Under the pieces are notes generated by a model, which had not been told where the DNA came from, did not search any database, and saw only the letters and a list, made by a program, of their open reading frames with translations. A program made the position numbers and the translations under genes. Positions 54,613 to 64,000 of a DNA stretch of 64,000 bases are shown here, one piece after another (within the stretch, counting starts at the first letter, position 1; every line of letters begins with the position of its first letter). Source of the DNA: Proteles cristata cristata (lineage: Eukaryota > Chordata > Mammalia > Carnivora > Hyaenidae); NCBI GenBank assembly GCA_017311185.1, contig JAESUZ010002383.1:2579423-2643422 (forward strand), in the 5' to 3' direction.

Positions 54613-56140
54613 AGTCTGATGATGTTTATGAAACAAATGGAAGAATCTTTCCCCTTCCCCTAACTGCCTGAAATAATTTAGATAGAGAAGCTTCCCCAGG
54701 AAGGAAGCCATCACCATAGACAACTACATTATACTATGAAGTAAGAGTTGGTACACAGGGGCTACTTTGCAAAATGTGTTTGTTAAAATTCCTCTTTATG
54801 TCCCATTGTTTCTGGATAGCCAAGCAAACATTTGTTTACTAAACATTTATTCGTTTTCATCTTTCTATGAATTATCTTCCTTATCTTAAAGTCCCAGTTC
54901 CCAACACTCTTTTTCTTAACTCTGGTGGTTCACAAGCCTCAACTGCCTGCCTGCCTACCTGTGGGCTTCTATTCTTATGGAGACCCTGTCAATAGGTAAT
55001 TAAATCCTATTTTCTCATGTTAACCTGTCTCATATCAATTTAATTCTTAGACCAGCCAAAACTACCTTGAAAGGTAAAGAAAAATCTGTCCTCACCAATA
55101 ACTCTGTAAAACATTTGAGTGTCCAGTTTTCATCCCTGGTCAAAATCAATTGACCATACGTAGGGCACTGCTGAGTCCAAGGATTTTAAAAAGATTCCCA
55201 TAACTACTGGGTTCATGTTAAGCCACTCAACTACCTGGTCTGTAAAGTTTGTTAAAATCTGGAAAGGGAGGATGTGAAATCATGTTTTCCTTGTGATGGG
55301 TCATAATGTAGAGAACACCTGTGGAATATGTATCTTGAGCAGATGGAGTTAAAATGGAAGCAGGAAGAGAAGCCTATACAACGTACAACATTTTGGATTT
55401 CTTCCTACACAAATACCCTAGAGATTGTGCAAAACTTGACTCAACACTCAAAAAGAAAGCCTTCTTAGGTACCCAGAAAAGACTTCCTGAGTGCTTTTCC
55501 CACAGCTCCACCAGAGTATGGCCCTGGCACTGTTTCCTGGCCTCTGCATCTTGATAAGAGCTGAGAAGACCCTTAGAGAACAATACCTACATCAAATAAA
55601 CAAAAAGACTGAGCTTTTTGCCCTGGTCTAGCAAGCCCTCTTACTCAACTATAGATCCCGACAGTTAAAACCAGAGATAGACAAGATTGCTTAACTCATG
55701 CTCTAATTAAAACCCATTGTTCTTATTTTTCAATGTGCTTTCTTGACACACTGACGAAGGTGTTTTGCAATGGTTAAAATATTCCAACTGCCAAGCCAGA
55801 AAAGCCCCAACTGCAATGGAATGCCTACAAGACCTCACCCCACACACCCCCTTCTCTGCTGACGACTGTGAGCTGAACACATACTGACCTCCTGCCCATG
55901 ACCACAGGCTATAGACCTGCTCTCTTGTATGCACTGCCTGTCCTCCCCCCACCCCCAAATCTCTCTCTATTAAACTCTAGTATCCATCCTGCAGGCAGAG
56001 AGATGGATTACATCAACCTCCCCTTGCTGCTGGGACCTGAAATAAATTTCTCCCTTTCTGTTTTTCAAATCTTCAGCTCTTGAGTTATTGGCTTCTCTTG
56101 TGAGTAGTTTATCCAAATTTGCTTGGCAACAGTGTTGGCA
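54613..56140 (+). mobile_element. Possible ERV1-type LTR sequence (tentative)
   Basis: Around 54960-55080, CCTGTCAATAGGTAATTAAATCC, CATGTTAACCTGTCTCATATC and AATTTAATTCTTAGACCAGCC resemble the end of a gammaretrovirus-like LTR. Around 55940-56130, CTGGGACCTGAAATAAATTTCTCCC, then TGAGTTATTGGCTTCTCTTG and TTTGCTTGGCAACA, look like an LTR polyadenylation end followed by leader sequence. No coding remnant is recognised. I could not define LTR ends, so boundaries and class are uncertain. Confidence 0.35.
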
Positions 56141-56478
56141 AACCCAGCCAGGGAGCTGTGCTTCCGATTTGTCCGACCCCCTTGGGATTCCCTGGGTCGG
56201 AGCAGTTGGCTGGGGCAGTGCCAGGGCTCACGCGTTCCTTTTCTTTCCTGAGTTAGCAGCTGGCATAGATCATTTCATAACACCAGGAAGTTCTATTTTT
56301 CACGGTAAATGAGTAAGAGTCCTTCTTGAATACATATTATATAAATATGGAGGTCTCCACTGAATGAACATTATACTGATGTGGATGATTCTATAGATAA
56401 ACTTATGCCCTAAGAACCCCTCTATTGAAATCCATCTATTGTCCTTTCTCTCAGGATCCTGTCTCCTGGGCTGGGTTT
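56141..56478. other. Unassigned non-coding sequence
   Basis: It could be retroviral leader following the tentative LTR, but nothing can be assigned. Confidence 0.4.
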
Positions 56479-56494
56479 AAAGTAGTAGCATGTC

Positions 56495-56846
56495 AATGAG
56501 AAAGAATGAAATCTGGCCATTTGTAACAATGTGGATGGAACTCAAGGGTGTTATGCTAAGTGAAATAAGTCAGGCATAGAAGGACAGATACTATATGTTT
56601 TCACTCACATGTGGAACAGGAGAAACTTAACAAAGGATCATGGGGGAGGGGATGAGGGAAAAAGTAGTTAAGGAGGAGGAGGAAGGCAAACCATAAGAGA
56701 CTCTTACATACTGAGAACAAACTGAGGGTTGATATGGGTGGGGGAGAGGGGAAAAGGAGTGAGGGCAGGGAGGAGGGTACTTGTTGGGATGAGCACTGGG
56801 TGTTACATGGAAACCAACTTGACAATAAACTATGAAGTAAAAAAAT
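56495..56846 (+). mobile_element. 5'-truncated carnivoran L1 3' end
   Basis: GAAAGAATGAAATCTGGCCATTTG, AAGTGAAATAAGTCAGGC, TTTTCACTCACATGTGG, AACAAACTGAGGGTTGATATGGG and GATGAGCACTGGGTGTTACATGG, then TTGACAATAAAC. The target AAAGTAGTAGCATGTC (56479-56494) recurs as AAAGTAGTAGCCATGTC (56847-56863). The 139-residue minus-strand frame at 56601-57020 is mostly antisense L1. Confidence 0.95.
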
Positions 56847-56863
56847 AAAGTAGTAGCCATGTC

Positions 56864-58560
56864 CATGGTGTTCCCAAAACTTAGAGAGGATCTGGGAAGA
56901 CACACTACAAAGCTGGGAAGTGTTTTTGATGTAGCAGATCTTACGGAGGAGGAAGTTAAAACAGTTCTGGCAGGAGCTTTGAGCCTCAACAGGGTGAGTA
57001 TTAATTCCTCCTGAGGTCAATCAGCCACATCTTTGTCCCCCAGTCTGAAGAATTTTTAGATCCCTTTAGAATTCCTCAGCTCTCTCATAGGTTGGCTTGG
57101 AATGGAAAAGAATTATTGGGGTATAAACAAAAGTCAGACAAATGCCCTCAAGGTTCTTAAAATCACTTTAGGAAAGTTTTCTTCTTCTTCTTCTTCTTTT
57201 TTTTTTTTTTTTGGTGGGGACGGGCCAGGGGAAAAATGAGACAGTGATTATGGAAGATGAATAATCTACACCATATTCATTTGGCACTAAAAACAGTGTT
57301 GTTTTCAGCTTCTATTTTGAAGGCTGTCCTATGGGTTTTGTACTTTTCCCTTATCCTTTTGATGCAAGATTGAGAAGCGGGACTTTTAGCATTCTGATGA
57401 AGTGTTTCCCAGGACAGAGTACTTTCAGAGCTAAAAGCAAGGCAGGCAGATCCAGACAAACCAGACCAAACCAAAAATCCCACTTTTCTAGGCCCATAGT
57501 GAGTGTGTGGGGAGAAGGGGGCTCTTTGCAGTTATATGGATGAAGCTGAGCCAGATGGCTGGGGTGTCTGTGAGCACGGAACAGTCCTTGGGTCTATGCA
57601 GTAGAGCACGGCTGGGAAGAGTAAAGCCAGGACAGAGCCTGACTCTCTCCGTGTCCCCGTGTTTGACATGGAATTTTCAGGAGTCTGAGAATTTTAACTT
57701 GAATATAGACTTCCAGGTCATTATAAAAGTATCTTTTTTTCTAGTTAGAAATGATGACAGAACATCTTTTCTTTAAAAATTTGCAACTTTCACTTATAAC
57801 TTTTAAGTATTTGTAGAAATGATATGTGGATATCCATTTGCACTTTTACCCCACGTTCTGGTAAATATCATGGATGGGAATTGCCTATTTCAGTCTTATG
57901 CTTGAAATTCTATAGGCAGTTTTCCATGGTAGAGAATACTGAAGGCCTTATGGGAGATATTCTCCTAAATTTAGTCTATGGGCAGTTTCCTGAAGTTTCT
58001 GAAAGAATCCCAAATGCAGCCTTCAAATTGCCAAGACTATTGAATTCATCTGAGCAGCCATCCATGGGTGCAGTATGATTCAAAACTTAAAGAAAGGGAG
58101 GAAGCTAATTTTAAGTTCCTCCAAGTGAAAAGTTTACAAGAACAATGTATCATAACCTCACACTGTGAAGGTAACTCTCTTTTAAACCCCATCCAATAAA
58201 TTGCTACCATTTTAAAGCCCAGGGCATTGGCAAACCAATGTCCTAGGAGACCTCGGAAACTCCCACATGTTGGTCCTATATTTAAATAGGATGTAAGATG
58301 TCCTTCCAGCTTGCTTCAACCACTCCTGATAACATTTCTTCCCCTTTCACCTAGCAATCCTACATCCCATCACAGGTGAAAATACACAGTGTTCTTATAC
58401 TTGGGCTTCTTTTTGAATGTTGTCATTTGTGTATGCCGTCCACTGTCTAGTTAGATGATTACTGCTGTAAGAACCAAAGGAAAGCAGTCAGCCATCATCT
58501 CACTAGATGACTTCAAACTATCCCTGAACCCTTCACAAAGGAACATACCTTCATCCTTGG

Positions 58561-58562
<2 letters not shown>
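56864..58562. other. Unassigned; (TTC)n with poly-T at 57178-57212
   Basis: A TTC array of about six copies runs into a run of about 16 T. No repeat family or exon is recognised in the remaining 1.7 kb. Confidence 0.5.

Positions 58563-58599
<37 letters not shown>
58563..58599. repeat. (TA)n dinucleotide array
   Basis: About 18 uninterrupted TA units, ending directly before the 93-bp tandem duplication. Confidence 0.97.
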
Positions 58600-58601
<2 letters not shown>

Positions 58602-58605
58602 AATT

Positions 58606-58789
58606 GAGACTTACTTTGTAAATTAAATATAGCCATGTTCTGTACTTTGAACATGGCATATATGGACCATATCCTCCTATCTAGACAAATTATAGTTTGA
58701 GACTTACTTTGTAAATTAAATATAGCCATGTTCTGTACTTTGAACATGGCATATATGGACCATATCCTCCTATCTAGACAAATTACAGT
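58606..58789. repeat. 93-bp tandem duplication
   Basis: Copy 1 starts at 58606 (GAGACTTACTTTGTAAATTA) and copy 2 at 58699, period 93. The copies are identical over about 91 bases apart from one change near the end (AAATTATAGT versus AAATTACAGT). Each contains the inverted repeat CCATGTTC / GAACATGG. The repeating 61-residue frame on the minus strand (58562-58747) simply reflects the duplication. Confidence 0.97.
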
Positions 58790-59704
58790 GTAAAACTAAC
58801 AATGACTAAGGCACAAGCACTGTCCAGCTCGGATTTGACCTTTGCAGAAGTCCCATATGTTTGTGGGCAGCTACCTGAATGAAATGAGAAATCAGTTTAG
58901 AGCACCCCCTGCCCTAATCAAAGTCAAATGGTCTGTGTGTCCACTTTGATGCCCTAACACCTGTGTTCAAAGTGACCAGAAGAATCTACTGTTTTGTTGA
59001 GAACCTATAGCACCTTAATGCATATGTCCCCCTGTTCATCCCATTGTTCCTAACTCAGGATCCCAACTCAAGTCTCCGGTGTTTCACTTCGCCAATCCAT
59101 TATTTTTTCTCTCCAGGATATTCTAATTCCCAGTACCTATGAACTCTTCTACCATGGCCAATATCTCTTATCAATTACACATATGAGACTAGTCAGGAAA
59201 TTGCATGGGCTGTTGCAGCCATTAAAGCTGCTTTTCTTAAGGATTATCTATTTTCTTTTGCCACTTACCAACCATGATACAACTATATGACTTGAATAAT
59301 GGGGCCCAGATGAGAAAAAGTCCATTGGGAAGCCCGCAGTTTGTCTCCTTTACCCGTTTACAACTTGTTTACACCCATACAGTCATCCCTTAACTTCTAT
59401 ACCTCTTCTAATAGTCAATATTATTGGCTGGAGTAGACACATGGGAAAGGAGATGGACCAGAACAAATCAGGACCAGCAGTGTGCCTGGATTATCCAGTA
59501 TAGCAGCTTGTCACCACAGGCGCTATCTGCTTGTGGTGCAGGGAGGTGGGCCCAGAACCATCCCAGACTTGACCAGAAATTGGATGCTTTTCACCAACCA
59601 GCAGATTAAACACATCAACCTTCTCTTATGAAGTGGTAGCCCCAAGTCTTAGTTATAATATGCTTATTTTCTGGAGGGTCCAAAGATTTTTCCCTAGGAG
59701 AGTA
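58790..59704. other. Unassigned non-coding sequence
   Basis: No recognisable feature over 0.9 kb. Confidence 0.5.
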
Positions 59705-59882
59705 GTTTCCAAATTCTAGTATATATGAGGATTACTTAAAGGGGTTATTAAAACAAAAAATTTCTGGGCCACATCTTCAATTTCTCATTCAGTAGGCCTA
59801 AAGTGGGACTAAGGGTCTACATTTCTAAATTCCCAGCTGATGCTGATGCTGCAGATGTGATGACCACACTTTGAGAATGATT
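59705..59882. mobile_element. MER5A-like hAT-Charlie element
   Basis: GAGGATTACTTAAAGGGG, TCTGGGCCACATCTTCAATTTCTCATTCAGTAGG, CATTTCTAAATTCCCAGCTGATGCTGATGC and CACACTTTGAGAATG follow the MER5A order. Confidence 0.8.
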
Positions 59883-59927
59883 GCCCGAGAGGAAAACAGA
59901 TGTTTTGCTTTGCCAAGACATTGCCCT

Positions 59928-60154
59928 ATCTTTTTACACATTTTCTTTTTTTTTTTTTAATCTGTGAAAGACAGGGAGAGACAGAGCACAAGTTAGGGAG
60001 CGGCAGAGAGAGAGGAAAACACAGAATCTGAAGCAGGCTCCAGGCATCAAGCTGTCAGCACAGAGTCCAATGGTGGGCTGGAAGTTGTGAACTGTGAGAT
60101 CATGACCTGAGCCAAAGCCAGACACCTAACCAACTGAGCCACCCAGGTGCCCCT
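59928..60154 (-). mobile_element. SINEC, minus strand
   Basis: T-rich tail, GAATCTGAAGCAGGCTCCAGGC, CTGTCAGCACAGAGTCC, CATGACCTGAGCC and CTGAGCCACCCAGGTGCCCC head. The target CCAAGACATTGCCCT (59913-59927) recurs as CCAAGACATTGCTCT (60156-60170). Confidence 0.95.
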
Positions 60155-60185
60155 ACCAAGACATTGCTCTAAAAACACATACCTC

Positions 60186-60422
60186 GGGGCGCCTGGGTGG
60201 CTTAGTCGGTTAAGCGTCCGACTTTCGCTTAGGTCATGATCTCGCAGTTCGTGGGTTCGAGCCCCGCGTCAGGCTCTGTGCTGACTGCCAGCTCAGAACC
60301 TGGAGCCTGTTTCAGAGTCTGTGATCCCTCTCTCTCTGACCCTTCCCTGTTCACGCTGTCTCTCTCTCTCTTAGAAATAAATAAGACATTAAAAAAATTA
60401 AAAAAAAATAATAATAAAAAAT
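60186..60422 (+). mobile_element. SINEC, youngest-looking copy
   Basis: Head GGGGCGCCTGGGTGGCTTAGTCGG with an intact A box (TGGCTTAGTCGG, 60198-60209) and an intact B box (GGTTCGAGCCC, 60254-60264). It has CTTTCGCTTAGG, GCTGACTGCCAGCTC and a long A-rich tail. The 15-base target AAAAACACATACCTC is perfect at 60171-60185 and 60423-60437. The intact internal polymerase III promoter boxes mean transcription is possible in principle. Confidence 0.97.
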
Positions 60423-60437
60423 AAAAACACATACCTC

Positions 60438-60724
60438 AAGATAGACACAGATTAAATTTCCAATTTTATCAGATAAGTTTTCCGATTTTTATGTAAAACT
60501 TTAACCATTAAATTATAACCACAAAATCCATAAGCTTGAATTGCGTTGGGTAAGATAGCGAAAATTATGATATTAAGCAAGAATTAGGTAGATTTTTCAG
60601 TGAAGGTCTTAACTGGTCTGAGGTCTTACCAATGATCATTAAAAAACGTGTGGTTCTGCAGTCAGAGAGCTCAGCCCATATGATGTTGTAAGGGGATGAC
60701 CCAGGATGGTTCCAGCTTACATTC
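60438..60724. other. Unassigned AT-rich sequence
   Basis: No recognisable feature. Confidence 0.5.
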
Positions 60725-61270
60725 TAGCTGTTTTCCTGCTAACAGCAGTTGGCACACTACAGGTCCAATCTGGCCTGCCACCTGTTTCTGTATGGCCTGT
60801 AAGATAAGAATGATTTTTACATTTTAAATGGGTTGAAAGAAAAAAAAACCCAACTATTTCATTAAATGTGAAGACTATATCAAATTTAAATTTCACTGTC
60901 CATAAAGTTTTATTGGAACACAGCCATGTCCATAGTTTTTTGTATTGTCTTTGGCAGAGTAAAGAAGTTGCAACAGAGATACCATGACCCATGAAGCCTA
61001 AACTATTTACTATCTGGTTCCTTTTTTAAAAATGTTTTCTAAGTTTATTTATTTTCAGAGAGAGAGAGAGAACAAGCACGAGTGGAAGAGGAGCAGGGAG
61101 AGGGAGACAGAGAATCTCAAAGAGACTCTGCACTGCCAGTGCAGAACCCAACGCAGGGCTTGAAAACCATGAGATCATGACCTGAGCTGAAACCAAGACC
61201 AGATGCTTAACTGACTGAGCCACCTGGGCACTCCTGGTTCTTAAAAAAGGCATTTGCTGATCTCTACTCT
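60725..61270. mobile_element. hAT-type DNA transposon, split by a SINE
   Basis: CAGTTGGCACACTACAGGTCCAATCTGGCCTGCCACCTG opens it. CATAAAGTTTTATTGGAACACAGCCATG and ATACCATGACCCATGAAGCCTAAACTATTTACTATCTGG follow, and after the SINE TTCTTAAAAAAGGCATTTGCTGATCTC closes it. It is a longer relative of the copy at 53735. Confidence 0.85.
61024..61233 (-). mobile_element. SINEC, minus strand
   Basis: TTTATTTATTTTCAGAGAGAGAG, GTGCAGAACCCAACGCAGGGC, GAGATCATGACCTGAGC and GACTGAGCCACCTGGGCACTCC. The target CTGGTTCCTT (61014-61023) recurs as CTGGTTCTT (61234-61242). Confidence 0.93.
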
Positions 61271-62739
61271 AGAGGGAAAAGGAGTGACCTTGTAGAATCC
61301 ACTGAGTGAAGACTATGTGAAGCTGGCAAAGAAATAGTAACATCTCTTTGGAGATGTAGGTCATTTGACCTTGGGACTTGAGATACAGGCTAGAGAGTGC
61401 TGAATTTCTGTATTCCCATAGAATTGTTAACCATCTTTACTTCGGTTACCATAGCCTTTAGCTATGTCTGCTAGAAAGATATTTCCTCCTACCCTCTTGC
61501 CACATTCCTCACCATTCAGTGCCTCTGGGCTCTTACTCACGTGCATCATCTGTGCCCAATTCTGCAGAAGATAGTTTAGTAATCAGTCTCCTAACCCCAG
61601 CAGATGCACTAGAAAACAAGTCAGTGATGGGCTTGAGTGTTTGGCCTCCTTGGTGATGGTGAGTCTTCTCTTCATGGCCTTACTGTAAATATTTCATTTT
61701 AGAACAATTCCATGGGTTGGGTGAAGACCTCTAGATAGAACTATAGCTGGAATGATGCCAGGGAAGCTGCTGCATACCCATCAGTGTGGTCACATATGGG
61801 GCATGCAACATCACGAGAGGGACATGTAACTATTAGGTCTCAAAATTTCCTATGACTGATCACTAATGGACCATACTGGATCATAGCAAATTCCCCAAAG
61901 ATACAATCATTCAGCAAAACAAACACAGATTAGTTTCAGCACTGAATAAAAATGCTATTTTATGACTGCTGAGTCTCAAGGATGACCGACAAGTTGGAAC
62001 ACTCTTTCCAACTGAGTAGCTCAAAAATACTTGATCGCAAATATGAAGCTTTCATTGATAAAGCTCTGTTTCTGTTTAAACATTTTCCTAAAATATATGT
62101 GCTTTTATGGCTAGAAAAAAAGTATGGGAATTTATTTGCATAAAACTAAAAATTATAAGTTAAATTGTTTGAAAAGCAAGAATTCTATTGTCCATCACAG
62201 CCTGAAGTTCAAAACTGTTTAACTTGTTACTAAAAGAACACAAGCCAAAGAATAAAAATTTTGGTTCTAGAAACAGCAAGAATGTGGAGGTATATTTTTT
62301 GTTTTGTTTTGTTTTAATTTGTGACTTTTAGAATCTTGTTTTCTAAAACATTAAAAAAAAATATTATGCAAAAGTCTCTACCTTTGTATACAAAGGTATA
62401 ATATCCCTTTAGACTTCAAAAGGTAGTTAAAAAACAAGTACATAATGAGAATGGGAAATTTAACATTTTACTTTAATACTGAGAATGTGATTCGTTGTTT
62501 TTCTCTGTAGAGAGGAGTAATTGCTTTATGCAAATGTAATATAATGTGGGATTTCAGTTGAAACGCATTCTAATTGTGTTATGCTAGTTACAATTGTAAA
62601 AAATGGCGCCTTTTGTGGATTGGTGCTAGTAAAACCTTTAGTAGAATCTAAAAAATGTATGCATCTAGAGAAATGTTCCTGCTTGAACATTTTGGATAAA
62701 TTTTATTTTATTTGAAATGGTAATATGGTTTCAAGGTTC
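61271..62739. other. 1.5 kb without any recognised repeat
   Basis: AT-rich, with no SINE, L1, MIR or DNA transposon text that I can see. An imperfect (TTTTG)n run lies at 62299-62318. No reading frame of interest. Confidence 0.5.
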
Positions 62740-63180
62740 AATCAAATCAAAACACAAAAATAGTATGCACTAGATGTTCACTCTTAGCCTTTTTCCATCC
62801 ACTTCATCCAACTTGTTCCCCATAGGTAACTATTTACATTAATTTTTTGTTTGTTATCCATTTTTTTGCAATATAAGCAAGTATGAATATTTATTCTTAT
62901 TTCCCTCATTAAAAAGTAGCATAGTAAAGACACGGTTAAATATTTTGCTTTCTTCACTTACTGTACAACCTGTAGATCTTTTTTCCTTGTACATAGAAAG
63001 CCTCTGCATTCCTTTTTGTTTAGCTGTATAGTGCTCCATGGTGTGGTTTTGCCATGTTCTTTTCCCCTGATCTCTTACTCCTGGATCCTACTTGTTTCTA
63101 ATCCTTTGTTTTTTATTACCTTCAGGAATGTTTTCAAGTTTTCCATTATTAGTTTTGTACATTTCCTTTTAAGCTACTAT
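62740..63180 (-). mobile_element. Old L1 (L1ME-like), minus strand
   Basis: AAAAAGTAGCATAGTAAAGACAC, TGCTTTCTTCACTTACTGTACAACC, TTTTTGTTTAGCTGTATAGTGCTCC and CTTGTTTCTAATCCTTTG follow the antisense old L1 3' end ('...gctgcatagtattcca...gtttccaatctttt'). Confidence 0.65.
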
Positions 63181-63304
63181 ATGTAGTGTTTTCTCTTGTT
63201 CTGAAATAACAAAATTTTACAGTGTAATATCTGTTGCACTTTTCCAATATTTGTTTATTATATAATGTATTTTATCTGGTTAAACTCAGTTATATTTTCT
63301 GTTA

Positions 63305-64000
63305 TTCTTTTTTTTTTAAATAAGACATAACTGATGTATAACATTGTATTCATTTCTGGTATACAATATAATGGTTCAATATTTGTATATACTGTGAAAT
63401 GATCACTTTAAGAAGCCAATGTCTCTCACCATACATAGTTATTATTTTTTTTTGTGATGAGAATTTTTAAGATCTACTATCTTAGCAACTTTCAAATACA
63501 CAATACAGTATTATTAATTATACTCACCATGATGTACATTACATCCTCAAAACTGGAAGTTTGTACCATTTGACCGCCTTCATCCATTTCTTTCACCCTC
63601 CACCCCTACCTCTACCAATCTGTTCTCTGAATTTATGAGCTTGGTATTTTTTTCCTTTAGATTCCATATATAAGTAAGAGCATATGGTACCTGTCTTTCT
63701 CTGTTTGCTTTATTTCACTTAGTGTAATGCCCTTCATGTCCACCCATGTTATCACAAATGGCAAGATTTCTTCCTTTTTTATGGTTGAATAATATTCCAT
63801 TGTGTGTGTATTTATCCATTCATCCATCAGTGGACACTTAGGCTGCTTCCATATCTTGGCTAATGTAAATGATCCTACAATAAACATGGGGCTATATATA
63901 TCTTTTTAAATTCATGTTTTCAATTTTGTTTTCAAATAAATACCCCAAACTGGAACTGATGAATCATATGGTAGGTCTATTTTTATTTTTTTCTGAGGAA
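63305..64000 (-). mobile_element. Old L1 (L1MA-like), minus strand, runs off the window
   Basis: TATACAATATAATGGTTCAATATTTGTATATACTG, GAGAATTTTTAAGATCTACTATCTTAGCAACTTTC, GGAAGTTTGTACCATTTGACC and ATGGTTGAATAATATTCCATTGTG follow an antisense L1 3' region and ORF2 end. The minus-strand frame at 63657-63887 (MEYYSTIKKEEILPFVITWVD region) is a degraded ORF2 C-terminus. Confidence 0.92.

Noticed and set aside
56601..57020. 139-residue frame on the minus strand
   Set aside because: Most of it is the antisense of an L1 3' end whose limits are fixed by a target-site duplication.
58606..58789. Tandem copies as a CRISPR-like or satellite array
   Set aside because: Only two adjacent copies without spacers in mammalian DNA; a simple tandem duplication.
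60186..60264. tRNA gene suggested by A and B boxes
   Set aside because: It is the tRNA-Lys-derived head of a SINE. It lacks a proper cloverleaf and anticodon arm and is flanked by SINE body, tail and target duplications.

Overview
This window looks like nuclear DNA of a carnivoran mammal and contains no intact protein-coding gene that I can recognise. The strongest evidence is about 26 copies of the carnivoran tRNA-Lys-derived SINE (SINEC/CAN-SINE type). Each has a tRNA-like head with A and B boxes, a CT-rich middle and an AATAAA-rich tail, and many are flanked by target-site duplications. The head and body variants fit Feliformia (cat-like carnivores) better than dogs. Most younger copies carry a CTGACCCTCC body variant rather than the CTGCCCCTCC form I associate with cats, so I leave the family open. 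AT-rich composition, absence of dense coding, and ancient mammalian repeats (MIR, L2, L1, MaLR, ERVL, Tigger, MER5A, MER20) all agree with an intergenic or intronic mammalian segment.

Layout. 1-6.3 kb: SINEs, an old Tigger-like DNA transposon (2408-3190) carrying two nested retroinsertions, and L2/MIR scraps. 6.3-8.9 kb: a nearly full-length Tigger1 element, transposase on the minus strand, sitting inside an older MIR. 9.5-9.9 kb: MER20 and MER5A. 10-15 kb: mostly unassigned sequence, an L1 fragment, a 150-bp L1 tail insertion and an (AACC)n array. 16-17.1 kb: old L1 3' ends with a SINE. 19-20 kb: an MLT1 LTR split by a SINE. 21.5-23.5 kb: L2, MIR, an L1 ORF2/3' end containing an unusual perfect hairpin, and a SINE whose tail has become a 341-bp pyrimidine tract. 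24-32 kb: SINEs, old L1s and two MLT1 LTRs in opposite orientation. 34.6-36.7 kb: a decayed class III (ERVL-like) endogenous retrovirus fragment ending in an LTR. 36.9-39.4 kb: a second full-length Tigger-family element with TA target duplication and a broken CENP-B-like transposase. 40-50 kb: L1 and SINE copies with the longest stretches of apparently unique, relatively GC-rich DNA. 50.5-51.0 kb: an MLT2-type ERVL solo LTR. 51-54 kb: MIR, MER20, a GATA tetranucleotide array, and an L1 inserted into an older antisense L1. 56-61 kb: an L1 tail, an (AT)n run beside a 93-bp tandem duplication, MER5A, a head-to-head SINE pair and a hAT element split by a SINE. 62.7-64 kb: antisense old L1 running off the window.

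The only protein-coding remnants are transposon-derived: two Tigger transposase pseudogenes, L1 ORF2 C-terminal fragments and an ERVL pol-like remnant. All are broken by stops and frameshifts. I see no operon, CRISPR array, functional tRNA or convincing host exon, and no new multi-gene system. The most interesting features are structural: a template-switch-like hairpin in an L1, a recent 93-bp tandem duplication, a target site reused by two retroinsertions, head-to-head SINE pairs, and a perfect homeodomain-type palindrome in unique DNA. Family names rest on remembered consensus sequences without a database search. Repeat edges are good to a few bases where a target-site duplication is stated and to tens of bases elsewhere.
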